Of a stretch of 64,000 nucleotides of DNA, positions 1 through 9,844 are shown one piece after another. Below the pieces are notes generated by a model. That model was not told the DNA's origin. It saw only the letters and a list, made by a program, of their open reading frames with translations, and did not search any database. Numbering within the stretch: position 1 is the first letter of the stretch; every line of letters begins with the position of its first letter. A program made the position numbers and the translations under genes. The stretch covers positions 1,054,001-1,118,000 of the forward strand of contig JAPFFF010000014.1 of NCBI GenBank assembly GCA_039105265.1. The letters are read 5' to 3'. This DNA comes from Tritrichomonas musculus (taxonomy: Eukaryota; Parabasalia; Tritrichomonadida; Tritrichomonadidae).

Positions 1-2988
1 TTGTCAATTGTTTTCTTCTGTCTCTTCTCAAATAAATACGCATCCGACTTCACAAAGAAACAGAAGAATTCTCTATCGTTCTTATCAAATCTGTCACTTT
101 TTTATTACCAGCTTTCGTACTTCAACCTCTTCTTAATTACTTATCCTCTTTTCACATCACATGTCATAAAGGTAGATCGGTCGCTGATGGACCTCGTGGC
201 GCCAAACTTGTTCACAACCTTGAAAATCATTCCAATTTGGAACTTCGATGTTCAACGTATTCAAAATGCGATCGACGAGATCAGAAAATTACATTCTGAG
301 CTTATTCGGTCGCTCTACAAATTGGACAAATCTGACATGCACGTCAAGGAGATTATCAAGCTAATTGAATGCGAGTCGGTATATGACGGTTATACTCTTG
401 GTGCGACGGTTGATCGTCTTTTGACTACGATTGAATCGATATTCAATTTTGAGACGGTTTCTTATATTGAAAAAGTTGAGAACCTCTCGATTTATCCGAC
501 ATTCAATGCGACCTATCAAACAATTGAGAGCATATTCAATTTATCGGTTGATTACTTGAAGACGTTCCACAAAAACGTCCTCGATGAAATCAACGGTCTA
601 ATGTGCCTCGCAATGATAACAACGCTGCTGCTCGTTTCAATATCGTTCGTTCTGAATCACTACCTGTTCGAGATACAGAACGACGCGATAACAAACAGCT
701 TCCTCTTCTTCCCGAATTCTGAGAACAGAAGGGTCATCACAAAGTTCGGCCACCAACTCGCAATTGACCCAGACCTGACTCACCTATCGTCGCTGACAAA
801 CAAGAACAACGACAACGCGAAGCAGATGTTTGTCTACATATTGATCTTTCTTTTCTCCTTCTTGCCGTTCTGCATTGGGTGCCTGATCATCTACTACCTC
901 GCGCACAACTTCAAATCGGTGGCAGACCAGACGACAATGTCGATTTCAACGCTCTACGTGCCATTCACGTACATGATGCTCTCGATGGAAGCGATCAATC
1001 ATGAATACGCATATGAAATATTCAATTTAAATTTGAATGCATATTCAAATTTCAGAGAGTATTCAAAATTGAATGACCTTTCAATTTTGGAAGACACTAA
1101 TTTGACTGATTCGAACTCATCTGACGCGAATTCATCTGACTTGATTGTGAACGATTTCTATCGGCAGGCCGAGAGATACTTGGACGAGGCGAGCAGGATT
1201 CTGATGCAAGGCATGTGGAACAACACGTGCAACATACATCTTTATTTCAAGTCTGAAAACCACGAGCTTGCGAGACAATTCAACAAGTACTTCAAGGAGC
1301 TTCGGATTGTCCGTACGAAGTCACTTTTTGAGCTTCTCATCACCAACGAGTTTCCCTTCTCAATTGACCTCCTCATCGCTTCACTTAAACACTTCATATC
1401 ACTTCACCTTGACAGTGAGATACTTAACCAAGAGGAGCGCTACCTGTCACTTTTGTATTACTTCACAATCTTCAGCGATGCCAACCGCAACAAGCCTTAC
1501 TTCGGGCTCGTCGAGAACGACGTCAGAACGATCCTTGACCAGCACACTTCAATCTCCTCAATTGTGCGGATCATCGTCATCGTCGTGCAGGCCGCCGCCT
1601 GCGTCATGATGAACCTCGCGCTCCTCAAGAAGAGCACGCAAATCAAAAAGTCGCTGAGATTCTACCTCGACTTGTCGCCCGAAATCCTCCTTCAAAACAA
1701 CAACGCAATGACACTCCTCTATACAGGAAAAAGTGGCTCCGATAGGATCGTATCGTCATTCAAAAATTCAGACTTGATCCTGACAAGCATCCCGCAAGGA
1801 GTCTTCATCGCAAACCGCGACCTCGTAATCATAGACTACAACCAGGCATTCAGAAATATGGTAAAATCTGAAGCTCAGAAAAAGTCGAGCAATTTGAATG
1901 ACAATTTGGTCACATCTGAATATGAGGAGGAAGAAGACGACGAAGAGGACGAAATACTGAATCATCCTCTCACTCAAATAGTCAACGGAACTCGAATGTT
2001 TGGCGCGCATTCGTGGCCGATATTTGTTCAACACATTACTGAAATTTTCAATGGAAAAAGAAAACCTCAATTTTCTGAGCCTGTAACCGTTGAATTTTCA
2101 CCTGGTGTTGAGTCAAATTTGATCGTTAATGTGATTGGCTTAGTACAGAACTTCCCAGCACACGAGGGAGAAAGCCACCTCATCGATAGCGTGGCAGTCG
2201 TCATCGAGGACGTGACAGACGAAGAATCAAAGCTTAAAACCCTCCAGGAGGAGAAAGAAGAAATCAGTAAAATGATTGCAAAAGTACTACCTAAGTCATT
2301 CATCGATGACTTGACAAAGTCCGATGAAGAGTCGATCTCATTTGTCGTCCAAAACGCAACAATCGGCTTCATTTCAATTGATTTCCAATCTTCTTTAATA
2401 TCGAACTCAGAATCCACTTATATGCGGTTTTCAGAAACCAATTTTGAAGGTAGCAATAACAATAGCAGTAACGATAATGTGGCTATTGACCTTCAGAAAA
2501 AGTTGTCTCTTTATTCTGATGTTTTTGAAATTTTTGACAAATTGCTCGAAAGTTCCGATTTTCAGCTCATCTGCAAGGTAAGAACGCTATCTAATATTTA
2601 CATGTTCGCAGGCGGACTTTTCTCAAGATCTGGAAAGACAGATAAGATCGAAGTGCAAACTTGCAATTTCGCTCTAAAAGCTCTCAGCCAGGCCCAGTCC
2701 TTCATGCATAACGTAAACAGAAGCGCCGAAATTCGTATTGGAATTCACTCGGGCGGACCTGTCATGGCTGGTGTATTGTCGGTGTCAAAACCTTCTTTCC
2801 AGATCCTCGGACCTGTCGAGGAGTGCGCACTGAAGCTAATATCAATATGTGAGCCGTGGAAAATTGCAATTTCGAGAGCTGTTTATGAAAATATTTTCTC
2901 ATCTGGATTCAGGATTTTCGAAAAAGGAGAAATAACTCTAAGAAATGGAAATGAGGTTCAAGTGTATCTTGTTTCACTTGATATTTAA
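1..2988 (+). CDS. Adenylate/guanylate cyclase-like multi-pass membrane protein, 5'-partial
   Basis: The reading frame is open from base 1, so the true N-terminus lies outside the window; 995 codons are visible. Hydrophobic membrane segments lie near residues 31-57, 201-225, 276-302 and 521-543. A PAS-like segment follows near 585-640 (TSIPQGVFIANRDLVIIDYN), then a class III nucleotide cyclase-like domain at about 780-990 with the conserved stretch IRIGIHSGGPVMAGV. This order (membrane part, PAS, C-terminal cyclase) resembles the large cyclase-like family of trichomonads. By eye, the residues aligned with both metal-binding Asp positions are not Asp (FISIDF and SNIYMF in place of the F-x-D-I and GDAYM motifs), and the FGDTVN-type motif reads LGPVEE, so catalysis is doubtful. 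The gene is visibly richer in GC than its surroundings. Family assignment is firm; activity is unknown. Confidence 0.85.
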   Translation: MSIVFFCLFSNKYASDFTKKQKNSLSFLSNLSLFYYQLSYFNLFLITYPLFTSHVIKVDRSLMDLVAPNLFTTLKIIPIWNFDVQRIQNAIDEIRKLHSELIRSLYKLDKSDMHVKEIIKLIECESVYDGYTLGATVDRLLTTIESIFNFETVSYIEKVENLSIYPTFNATYQTIESIFNLSVDYLKTFHKNVLDEINGLMCLAMITTLLLVSISFVLNHYLFEIQNDAITNSFLFFPNSENRRVITKFGHQLAIDPDLTHLSSLTNKNNDNAKQMFVYILIFLFSFLPFCIGCLIIYYLAHNFKSVADQTTMSISTLYVPFTYMMLSMEAINHEYAYEIFNLNLNAYSNFREYSKLNDLSILEDTNLTDSNSSDANSSDLIVNDFYRQAERYLDEASRILMQGMWNNTCNIHLYFKSENHELARQFNKYFKELRIVRTKSLFELLITNEFPFSIDLLIASLKHFISLHLDSEILNQEERYLSLLYYFTIFSDANRNKPYFGLVENDVRTILDQHTSISSIVRIIVIVVQAAACVMMNLALLKKSTQIKKSLRFYLDLSPEILLQNNNAMTLLYTGKSGSDRIVSSFKNSDLILTSIPQGVFIANRDLVIIDYNQAFRNMVKSEAQKKSSNLNDNLVTSEYEEEEDDEEDEILNHPLTQIVNGTRMFGAHSWPIFVQHITEIFNGKRKPQFSEPVTVEFSPGVESNLIVNVIGLVQNFPAHEGESHLIDSVAVVIEDVTDEESKLKTLQEEKEEISKMIAKVLPKSFIDDLTKSDEESISFVVQNATIGFISIDFQSSLISNSESTYMRFSETNFEGSNNNSSNDNVAIDLQKKLSLYSDVFEIFDKLLESSDFQLICKVRTLSNIYMFAGGLFSRSGKTDKIEVQTCNFALKALSQAQSFMHNVNRSAEIRIGIHSGGPVMAGVLSVSKPSFQILGPVEECALKLISICEPWKIAISRAVYENIFSSGFRIFEKGEITLRNGNEVQVYLVSLDI

Positions 2989-3826
2989 TGTATATTATTA
3001 TTATTTGTATTATTTTATTTATTTGTTTTAATATATTAAATATAATAGTATTAATATTATTAACTTTATATATATATATATAATTATTTCACAATAAATA
3101 AGTTTATCATAGTTTTATCACTGTATTTTGTCATTGTACAGTGTCTTTACCAAAATATCATGATGACATTTTTAACGATTATTACTAAAATAATATTAAT
3201 ATATCCTAAAGAATAAATTAAATCCCGAATATTTTACGAGTTAGGGGATAATTTCTTAAGAACATATTTAGTTAAGGAGGTAGTTTTCAAATTCAATGTT
3301 ATAATTCAATGAGTTCTCACAAAAATAAAAATAAGGAAAAGATTGAGAAAAATTATTAAAATAGCAGGTTTATAATGATATATTGTTAAAATTATTAAAA
3401 AGCGAATCATTTTTCTATCTCCTTTATAAAATAAAATCAAAATGATAATAATATGAAAATATTTAGATTTTTTTTTTCTGCCATTCACTGGGTATTTAAG
3501 GCATAAAGAGTCATAATAATATGCAGATTTGGTTTTACTAATATTTTAACTAATTTTTTTTGGTAAATTTATGACATTTTTTTTTTTTTGATAAGATTTG
3601 AATCATATCGATTCCAAAATTTAAAAAATTGCTTAAAGCCATTTTAAAAGCCCATGGTATGAATTGAAAAAAATGATGATAATTATATCAAAAAAATATT
3701 ATTTCAAAAAAGAATTTTATTGTTAAATTTGCTTTTAATTTAAAGCAAGGAAATTATACTATTAATTATTTTTTTTTAATATTTATTCGTTCCACGTTTT
3801 TTGAAAAAAAGCCATAAAAGAAAAGG
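2989..3826. other. AT-rich spacer, nothing recognised
   Basis: This is the 3' flank of the cyclase-like gene. It holds poly-A/T runs and a short TA run near 3070-3082. I see no convincing coding frame; the 60-codon minus-strand frame at 3306-3488 has low-complexity I/F/K composition and looks accidental. Confidence 0.5.
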
Positions 3827-3872
3827 TACCCGTAGTAATATCGACGTTGCAGATTTGCGCCATTTTTATTTT
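3827..3872 (+). repeat. Left terminal inverted repeat of TIR element A
   Basis: This 46-bp arm is the exact reverse complement of 5637-5682. It has more GC than its flanks, which makes a chance match very unlikely. Confidence 0.9.
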
Positions 3873-5636
3873 TTTAATTGAAATTCTCAGAAATTTTAAA
3901 AAGAAAAAAAATTATTTTTTGAATGATATTAGTTTATTTATATAAAAAGCATTCAATTTTGATTATTTCGTAAAAATGGTTATATTTTTTGTCCGTTTAT
4001 AATTTACTCGAAATCAAAGAATTTCATTTTTCTCCATATGTGATAGATATAACTGATTTTGGCTAATGACTTTTTTCTTAGTTAGCATATGCTCTATAGC
4101 AAAATGATAACAGATTAATTCAATTCAGATACTTTTAAATATCACCAATTTTCAATCGCTAATATCTTTTTTGAAAATATTCCAATTTTATTTATTGGCA
4201 TATCATTATATTTAATATTGGGTGATTTATATAATGAACTAGTCAGATTTGGTATATCTCAATTTTTTTTTCTGATGGCAAAATCACAAATATAATAAAA
4301 AAAAACTTCTTTAAATTTTAGAATGTTTATTTTATCATTTTATTCTTAGTTAGCATATATATTATTTGTTATATAAGTTTGGAGTCTATTTAAAGAAATT
4401 GACATTATTGAATTAAAATTCACAAGAAAATTTTTGAATTAGACAAAAGTAAATATTAATTTCTTTATTATACCTACTTAAGATTTTTTTGCAATGCTTT
4501 CGAATCCATTTTTTAGAAAAACTATTTGATTATAATTTCTATCTTCCAATGTGGGAATTTTACTTTATTATAAATTATAAATATCACTTAATATCATGTA
4601 TAATTGTATAAAACATTAAGTAATTCCACTAATATTTGATATGATATGCATAATATTCCCAAATTATAAAAAAAGAAAAATTATTCAAAAATTCTTATGC
4701 TATTATTATCAATATGTATCCATTTTTTAATTCTCAAGCTTATTAACTAATTTGATTATTTCTTTTTTTTTCAAATCTCCAAAAATTTTATAGAATGATG
4801 CTTTTTGGTAAAATTTTAATTATTATTTGAGAGAATATTATATTTAATTATAACTAAACACAGGAAAATAGAATTATTTCATTGCAATCATCCCCAGAAA
4901 TATGATTTTACTTATTAGACCAAATAAGCTTTAAAATTTAAACTTTTTCAATAAATTGAGCATTTATTCTCACAAATTTCTATTAAAAAACATAAAATAA
5001 TATTAAAAAAAGCTTTTTAGTCAAAAACGCATGAATATGATCAGAATAATATTAATTTAGTTGATTTTTTATTATGACGACTGAGAGTAGGAACTGGTAT
5101 GAAAAATATAAATGTTATGGAGTTGATACTGAGATGAGAGATGCAAGTGAAATGAACAGGTGATTGAATTGGGAGCCTTTGTTCTGATTAAATAGTGGCT
5201 GAGGTTGGTGTGATTAAGATATAGATATCTGGTAGAAACTTAGGTGAGATTGAGTTGTGACATGGCTAAGATAATAAGTAATGATGTAATGAAATAGCGA
5301 TTGATGTAGGAACAATCGTTCTGGATGAATGATGTAGGAACAAGATGTTCCAAAGATTAAGTTTAGGCGAGTTTAATAGATATTGAAATATGTGCTGCGA
5401 CAAGGGTAAACTGTAGTTGAGATAAATTTAAAATATTGCTTGAGATGCGACTGTTGTAGTGCTTGCTTTTGAGTTTTTTTTAATTTGAAACCGACACCAA
5501 TTGTCCGAACAATGGTGATATGAATTCTATGTATGGTATTCAAAAAGTTTGAGCGCCTCTTTTTATTTTTCCTCTATTGTCATTTCTGTGAAATATTCAA
5601 TGAATAAAAAAATTGAGAATTTATATTTTATATTAC

Positions 5637-5682
5637 AAAATAAAAATGGCGCAAATCTGCAACGTCGATATTACTACGGGTA
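5637..5682 (-). repeat. Right terminal inverted repeat of TIR element A
   Basis: This 46-bp arm is the exact reverse complement of 3827-3872. The plus-strand 87-codon frame at 5549-5812 runs through it and is therefore not taken as a gene. Confidence 0.9.
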
Positions 5683-6259
5683 TCTTAATTTAATTAAAAT
5701 TTCAATAAAATGGGTTAATTATGTAGATATTTTTTATAATCTTATTTTTAAAAAATTGCAATTTTTTACCATAGAAACAAAGAAAAGAAAAAACTATTTT
5801 TTTTTATTTTGATCGTTAAGGACAAATATCAAGGTCATTTAACTTTTTCATAGTATATTACCATTGAAACTTCAATTCTATGAGTTTTATCAATATTGAA
5901 TGGTTTACGAAAAAATAGGAGACTACCCCCTTAATATATGAACTCAGTTCCATGTTTTTATAATTCATATCTAACTTTTTCTTTCAATTTTTTCACATCA
6001 CTTTTTTTTTTTTCCACATCATATTTAATGAATAAAAAAAAGTCTATCAAAAAAATGAATGAAGCAATTATTTAACAAAAAGAACCATCTGACTGTGACA
6101 TTACCACAAATAACAAGAGAAAGCATTGAAAGAGAAAACAATCAAAATGATAATCAAAATGAAAGAAATCAAAACAAAAACAAAAATCACCCATATCTAT
6201 TCATCATGCCAACAAATATCTTTTCAAAATAATTTGCAAAATAAATCATAAAAACTTTT
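5683..6259. other. AT-rich spacer, nothing recognised
   Basis: This is the 3' flank of the RhoGAP gene. It contains homopolymer runs and no feature I can name. Confidence 0.5.
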
Positions 6260-8353
6260 TTAATACCAATAATCTTCAATTACAGACATTTCTTGAAGTT
6301 TCTTTCTAATATCATCTTTGTTAACTTCTTCATTATTAGATAATGAATTTAAAATTTCTGTTAATTCATTAATATCATTTTGTAATTTTTCACCAGCAGT
6401 TTTCAACCTCTTCTGCTGATATTTAACTTCAGCATTAACTCCAGGAGCAACATCTTGGGATAAAATAGGAAGATATTCAAAGTTAACATCATCATCTTGA
6501 TCTATAACTTTCCAATTAGAAAAATGCGATAATTTAATTGAAGGATCCCTTTCGAAAGAGCCTAAAGGAACATCAACTTGACGATTATTATCTATAGAAA
6601 TAGTATATTTATCTGGTTTGTCATCCTTAAGTAATATATAAGTTTTTCCAACATGGATCTGATCATTATTATCAATTTTTTCAACGCATTTGACTATATT
6701 TGATGGTATTTCAACACCTTTCCTGTTTTTTCTTGAATATAAGAAATTAGCATGCCTCTTTTCAAATAAGTCGTATCCAATCGTAGATTGAACTTTTGAT
6801 TGAGATAAAAGAATTAATTGATCGACGTCTGTTCTATTTTTAATAAGAGCTGGGAAGAGACAAATGATTATATTCATTAAATTCATTTTGTTTTCATCAG
6901 AGTAGTTAATTACTATATTTAAACATTTTGATAATCGTTTTAGTACAGCGTAATTTGCAGCAGGCATCGAGTTAATAATACATCTGTATATTGGAAGTCT
7001 TTTTTCTGGGTCTGAGATTGAAGATGCTTCAAATATTAGATCATAAAAAATTTTTGGAATTAATGATTCTGGAAGAACGCGAAAATAGGATTTTAATACA
7101 CCAATAATGTCATGCGGCTGTTGTGCCTCGATGAGCGATTTTAATTCTTCTTTGAATGCTGAACTATTATGATTTGATGATTGAGAACTTTCTGAAAAAA
7201 TCGTTTGAAACATTGAATCCACTTTTTCTATAAAAGCATCGATTGTAACTTGTAAACCAGATTTTCGAAATATTCCTTCAACTTTTGGATTTGATTCTAT
7301 CTTTTGAAAAATATATTCGAGAAATATTGGAATATGATTTTCTATTTTGTCGAAAAATGAATCAAGAATATCATCACTGTCATGCCTCGATGAATGTGAT
7401 GAATGTCCCGATCTAGATGATCGTGGCGATCTTGGAGATCTTGATCTTGGCGACTTTTGCGAAGTTAATACTCTAGTTAAATTTAAAGGTACCAGAGAAT
7501 TTGGCCCCAATGGTGATGTATGTGTTGTTTTTATTTTTATGACCTCAGCTGGCGATTCAGTAGAACTAGATTCAATAATAATTTCATTGTTTTCTGACAT
7601 CTTGGAATGTTTCTTTTCTTTTTTGTGTTCTTTCCTTTTTTTCTCTATATCTAATTCTCTTAATAAAGTTTCTTTTAATGATGTGCGAAATAGAGTATAT
7701 ATGGGTTTTGTTTGAGCTTTTGTTTCTCTACGCATGTGAACATTGCTAAAATGCAGCATCGAACATGGAGTATCATCTGGTATAAATCGATGTTTATACC
7801 AAATGCTCCAACAATCCCATTCAAAAAATTTCTCTTTTTGAGTATCTGAACCAGAATTTAATGATGGAAGTTGAGAAGAATCAAGCATAAGCGAAATATT
7901 TTGAATTTGGCTTTGCGATATTCTAATTGTTTTTGACGAGGGTAAAAATAAAACTGAGTTCGAATTATTTTCTTGTTGAAGAAAAATTTCTGCTGCACGT
8001 TTAGAAAGCATGCCAATCGGCTGATTTGGATCACAAAATATAGTCGATTTGTATTGAAGACAAGATACTGTTATCGAAATTAATTTTTTAGGCCGAAGTT
8101 GAAATTGTTCGATTTGTAATGGAGAAACGTATTCTATGTAATCGGATAGCATACATTTTGAAAATAGCCATTTACCTTGTGGAAGAACATATATACCATA
8201 TTCGTTGGGATTTAAATTAAAATTAGGATAAATTTGATTAAGAGTTTTTTGAATAAAATCTGAAACAGTAAAGTGCGAATCTATTATTGTAAAGCATGAT
8301 AAATGTTGATCAAGAGGAAATGGTATAGTAATGTGTATTGATGAAAAAGTCAT
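6260..8353 (-). CDS. RhoGAP domain protein
   Basis: The 697-aa protein has a RhoGAP domain at about residues 330-510. The arginine-finger segment VEGIFRKSG lies near residue 365, followed by the typical LKSYFRVLPESLIP helix and an NxxNL-like KMNLMNIIICLFPAL segment. It should stimulate GTP hydrolysis by Rho/Rac-type GTPases and so act on actin or trafficking. The first ~100 residues form an unassigned region, possibly a ubiquitin-like or Ras-association fold. A Ser/Arg-rich linker lies at about 300-325 (SPRSRSPRSPRSSRSGHSS). The C-terminal ~190 residues are unassigned and end in a short coil. The ATG at 8351-8353 is the first in frame. A transposable element sits only ~50 bp upstream, so the promoter is either very short or contributed by that element. 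Confidence 0.88.
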   Translation of the reverse strand: MTFSSIHITIPFPLDQHLSCFTIIDSHFTVSDFIQKTLNQIYPNFNLNPNEYGIYVLPQGKWLFSKCMLSDYIEYVSPLQIEQFQLRPKKLISITVSCLQYKSTIFCDPNQPIGMLSKRAAEIFLQQENNSNSVLFLPSSKTIRISQSQIQNISLMLDSSQLPSLNSGSDTQKEKFFEWDCWSIWYKHRFIPDDTPCSMLHFSNVHMRRETKAQTKPIYTLFRTSLKETLLRELDIEKKRKEHKKEKKHSKMSENNEIIIESSSTESPAEVIKIKTTHTSPLGPNSLVPLNLTRVLTSQKSPRSRSPRSPRSSRSGHSSHSSRHDSDDILDSFFDKIENHIPIFLEYIFQKIESNPKVEGIFRKSGLQVTIDAFIEKVDSMFQTIFSESSQSSNHNSSAFKEELKSLIEAQQPHDIIGVLKSYFRVLPESLIPKIFYDLIFEASSISDPEKRLPIYRCIINSMPAANYAVLKRLSKCLNIVINYSDENKMNLMNIIICLFPALIKNRTDVDQLILLSQSKVQSTIGYDLFEKRHANFLYSRKNRKGVEIPSNIVKCVEKIDNNDQIHVGKTYILLKDDKPDKYTISIDNNRQVDVPLGSFERDPSIKLSHFSNWKVIDQDDDVNFEYLPILSQDVAPGVNAEVKYQQKRLKTAGEKLQNDINELTEILNSLSNNEEVNKDDIRKKLQEMSVIEDYWY

Positions 8354-8402
8354 TTCAAATATAATTTATAATTATATTTTTGAGTGAAAAGTGTAAAAAA
8401 CA

Positions 8403-9168
8403 AGACCATATTAAGGTTGAACAAAAGCAGTATATGATATCATATTGTAATATAATAAAATATATGATGACATCAATTTAATTACTAAATATAATGGTAA
8501 AATTAACGTAAAATATAAAAATAAATTAATTTTGCTTTTTGAATGAAAATTTTACAATTTGATAAGTTTAGAAAAAAAAATGATGTTTTGTATAAATATC
8601 ATAGCAAATATGAGGAAAATGCAATTTTAAATATAAGATATATTTTTTAGTTAATTTATTAAATTGAATTAAATTTTTATGAAATATTTGAATCATCAGA
8701 AAATTGAGATCAATTCTATGAAATTATTATATACTTCAGAATATTGTGCATTTTTATAAGAAATAATTGTGAGATTGTAAGATATAAACAATTGAATAAT
8801 TGTGAGAAAATAAAGATTTCTGAAAAGTAAAAATATGTAAAGTATTCAAAGTAAAAATCTATCCAAAATAAAGTCCCCAGCGTCGGAATTTTTGATTTTT
8901 TAAAATAATTCTTTTCAAAATCAAAAAATATGTCCAATTTTTCAAATTTTAACTCAGGTTGAAAAGATTAGCTGAGTGATTATTTATGAAATTATCTCTA
9001 CTTTTAGCAAGATATAGAATAATTTAAATATATTATATAATGATATTATTTTTTTATGAATATTTAATATAAAAAATTAAAATTTATTATGATATTTTTC
9101 GCAAAATTTGTATTTTTGTTGTCACTTTTTGAATACTACAAAATTGAATGAATACCTTAATAGGGTCT
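8403..9168. mobile_element. 766-bp TIR element, copy 1
   Basis: The element begins AGACCATATTAAGGT and ends with the inverted form (ACCTTAATAGGGTCT), 14 of 15 bases matching. The same 8-bp word AAAAAACA flanks it at 8395-8402 and 9169-9176, which is a target-site duplication. It is nearly identical to 62861-63626 and clearly homologous to 39072-39838. It has no transposase; the 73-codon minus-strand frame at 8716-8937 is shared by all copies but is I/F/Y-rich and probably fortuitous. The 8-bp duplication suits hAT-type (or P/Merlin-type) mobilisation; the superfamily is inferred from duplication length only. Confidence 0.88.
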
Positions 9169-9844
9169 AAAAAACATCTAATAAAAATCTTTTCAATTTT
9201 ACACATCAATTCAATTATTTATATAAACTCTTAATGAAATAAAATAATCAAAAAACTTTACAAATGACTTCATTTTTTATCAATAATCAACAATCTCACA
9301 ATATGTTATTTTATGAATTGTTATAATTTTTTTTTATAAATATTTTTAAAAAAATCTTTTACCTACAACTGAGAATTTAATTCTTTTTTAAAAAAATAAA
9401 CCAACTTTTTGAAATAAAATTGAGTAAAAAAGTTTTTTAGCTTTTACAAAATTAATAACGATCACAAACATATTTTTTGTTCAAAATCCTCTAATCAATA
9501 AAATATTCCATACAACTTTGTAGTATTTTAAAATTATTACGATACAATATTTTGATTTCTTTGATTTAAATGTCGAATATATATCATTTTATTTTTTAAA
9601 GGAATATGATTATTTATGATAAGCGTATAGTGTTGCTTCAAAACTTATTTATTTCATAAAAACAAATAAGTTATTATTATATTTTTAATATGATTTCAGA
9701 TTAACATTATTTAAATATAAATATTTATATGAAAAAAGTATTATGTGAATAAATAGTAAATAATATGTATATATTTATTAAATAGAACACAGATTATTTT
9801 CTAATATAAATTATTTAAAAGAATATGCTTTTCATGAATAAACT
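9169..9844. other. AT-rich spacer, nothing recognised
   Basis: Spacer between TIR element copy 1 and the 3' end of the importin gene. It opens with the right copy of the 8-bp target duplication; otherwise I see only poly-A/T runs. Confidence 0.5.

Larger units (their letters stand above)
3827..5682. mobile_element. Non-autonomous inverted-repeat element (TIR element A), 1.86 kb
   Basis: Bases 3827-3872 and 5637-5682 are perfect 46-bp inverted repeats, each starting TACCCGTAGTAATATCGACG when read inward. Similarity fades further inward (AAATTCTCA-type match on both sides). If the outermost TA on each side is a target duplication, the element proper is CCCGTAG...CTACGGG (3829-5680), which would suit a Tc1/mariner-type insertion; that is inference. 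No transposase frame is visible inside, so it would be a non-autonomous or internally replaced copy. The interior is AT-rich except for a G-rich, C-poor block at about 5070-5475. Confidence 0.65.

Noticed and set aside
5549-5812. 87-codon plus-strand frame
   Set aside because: Runs through the right inverted repeat and is low complexity; no initiator or similarity.
8716-8937. 73-codon minus-strand frame inside the 766-bp element (also at 39385-39606 and 63174-63395)
   Set aside because: Shared because the element is repeated; composition is I/F/Y-rich low complexity, and the older copy's frame has scattered amino-acid changes with no sign of constraint.
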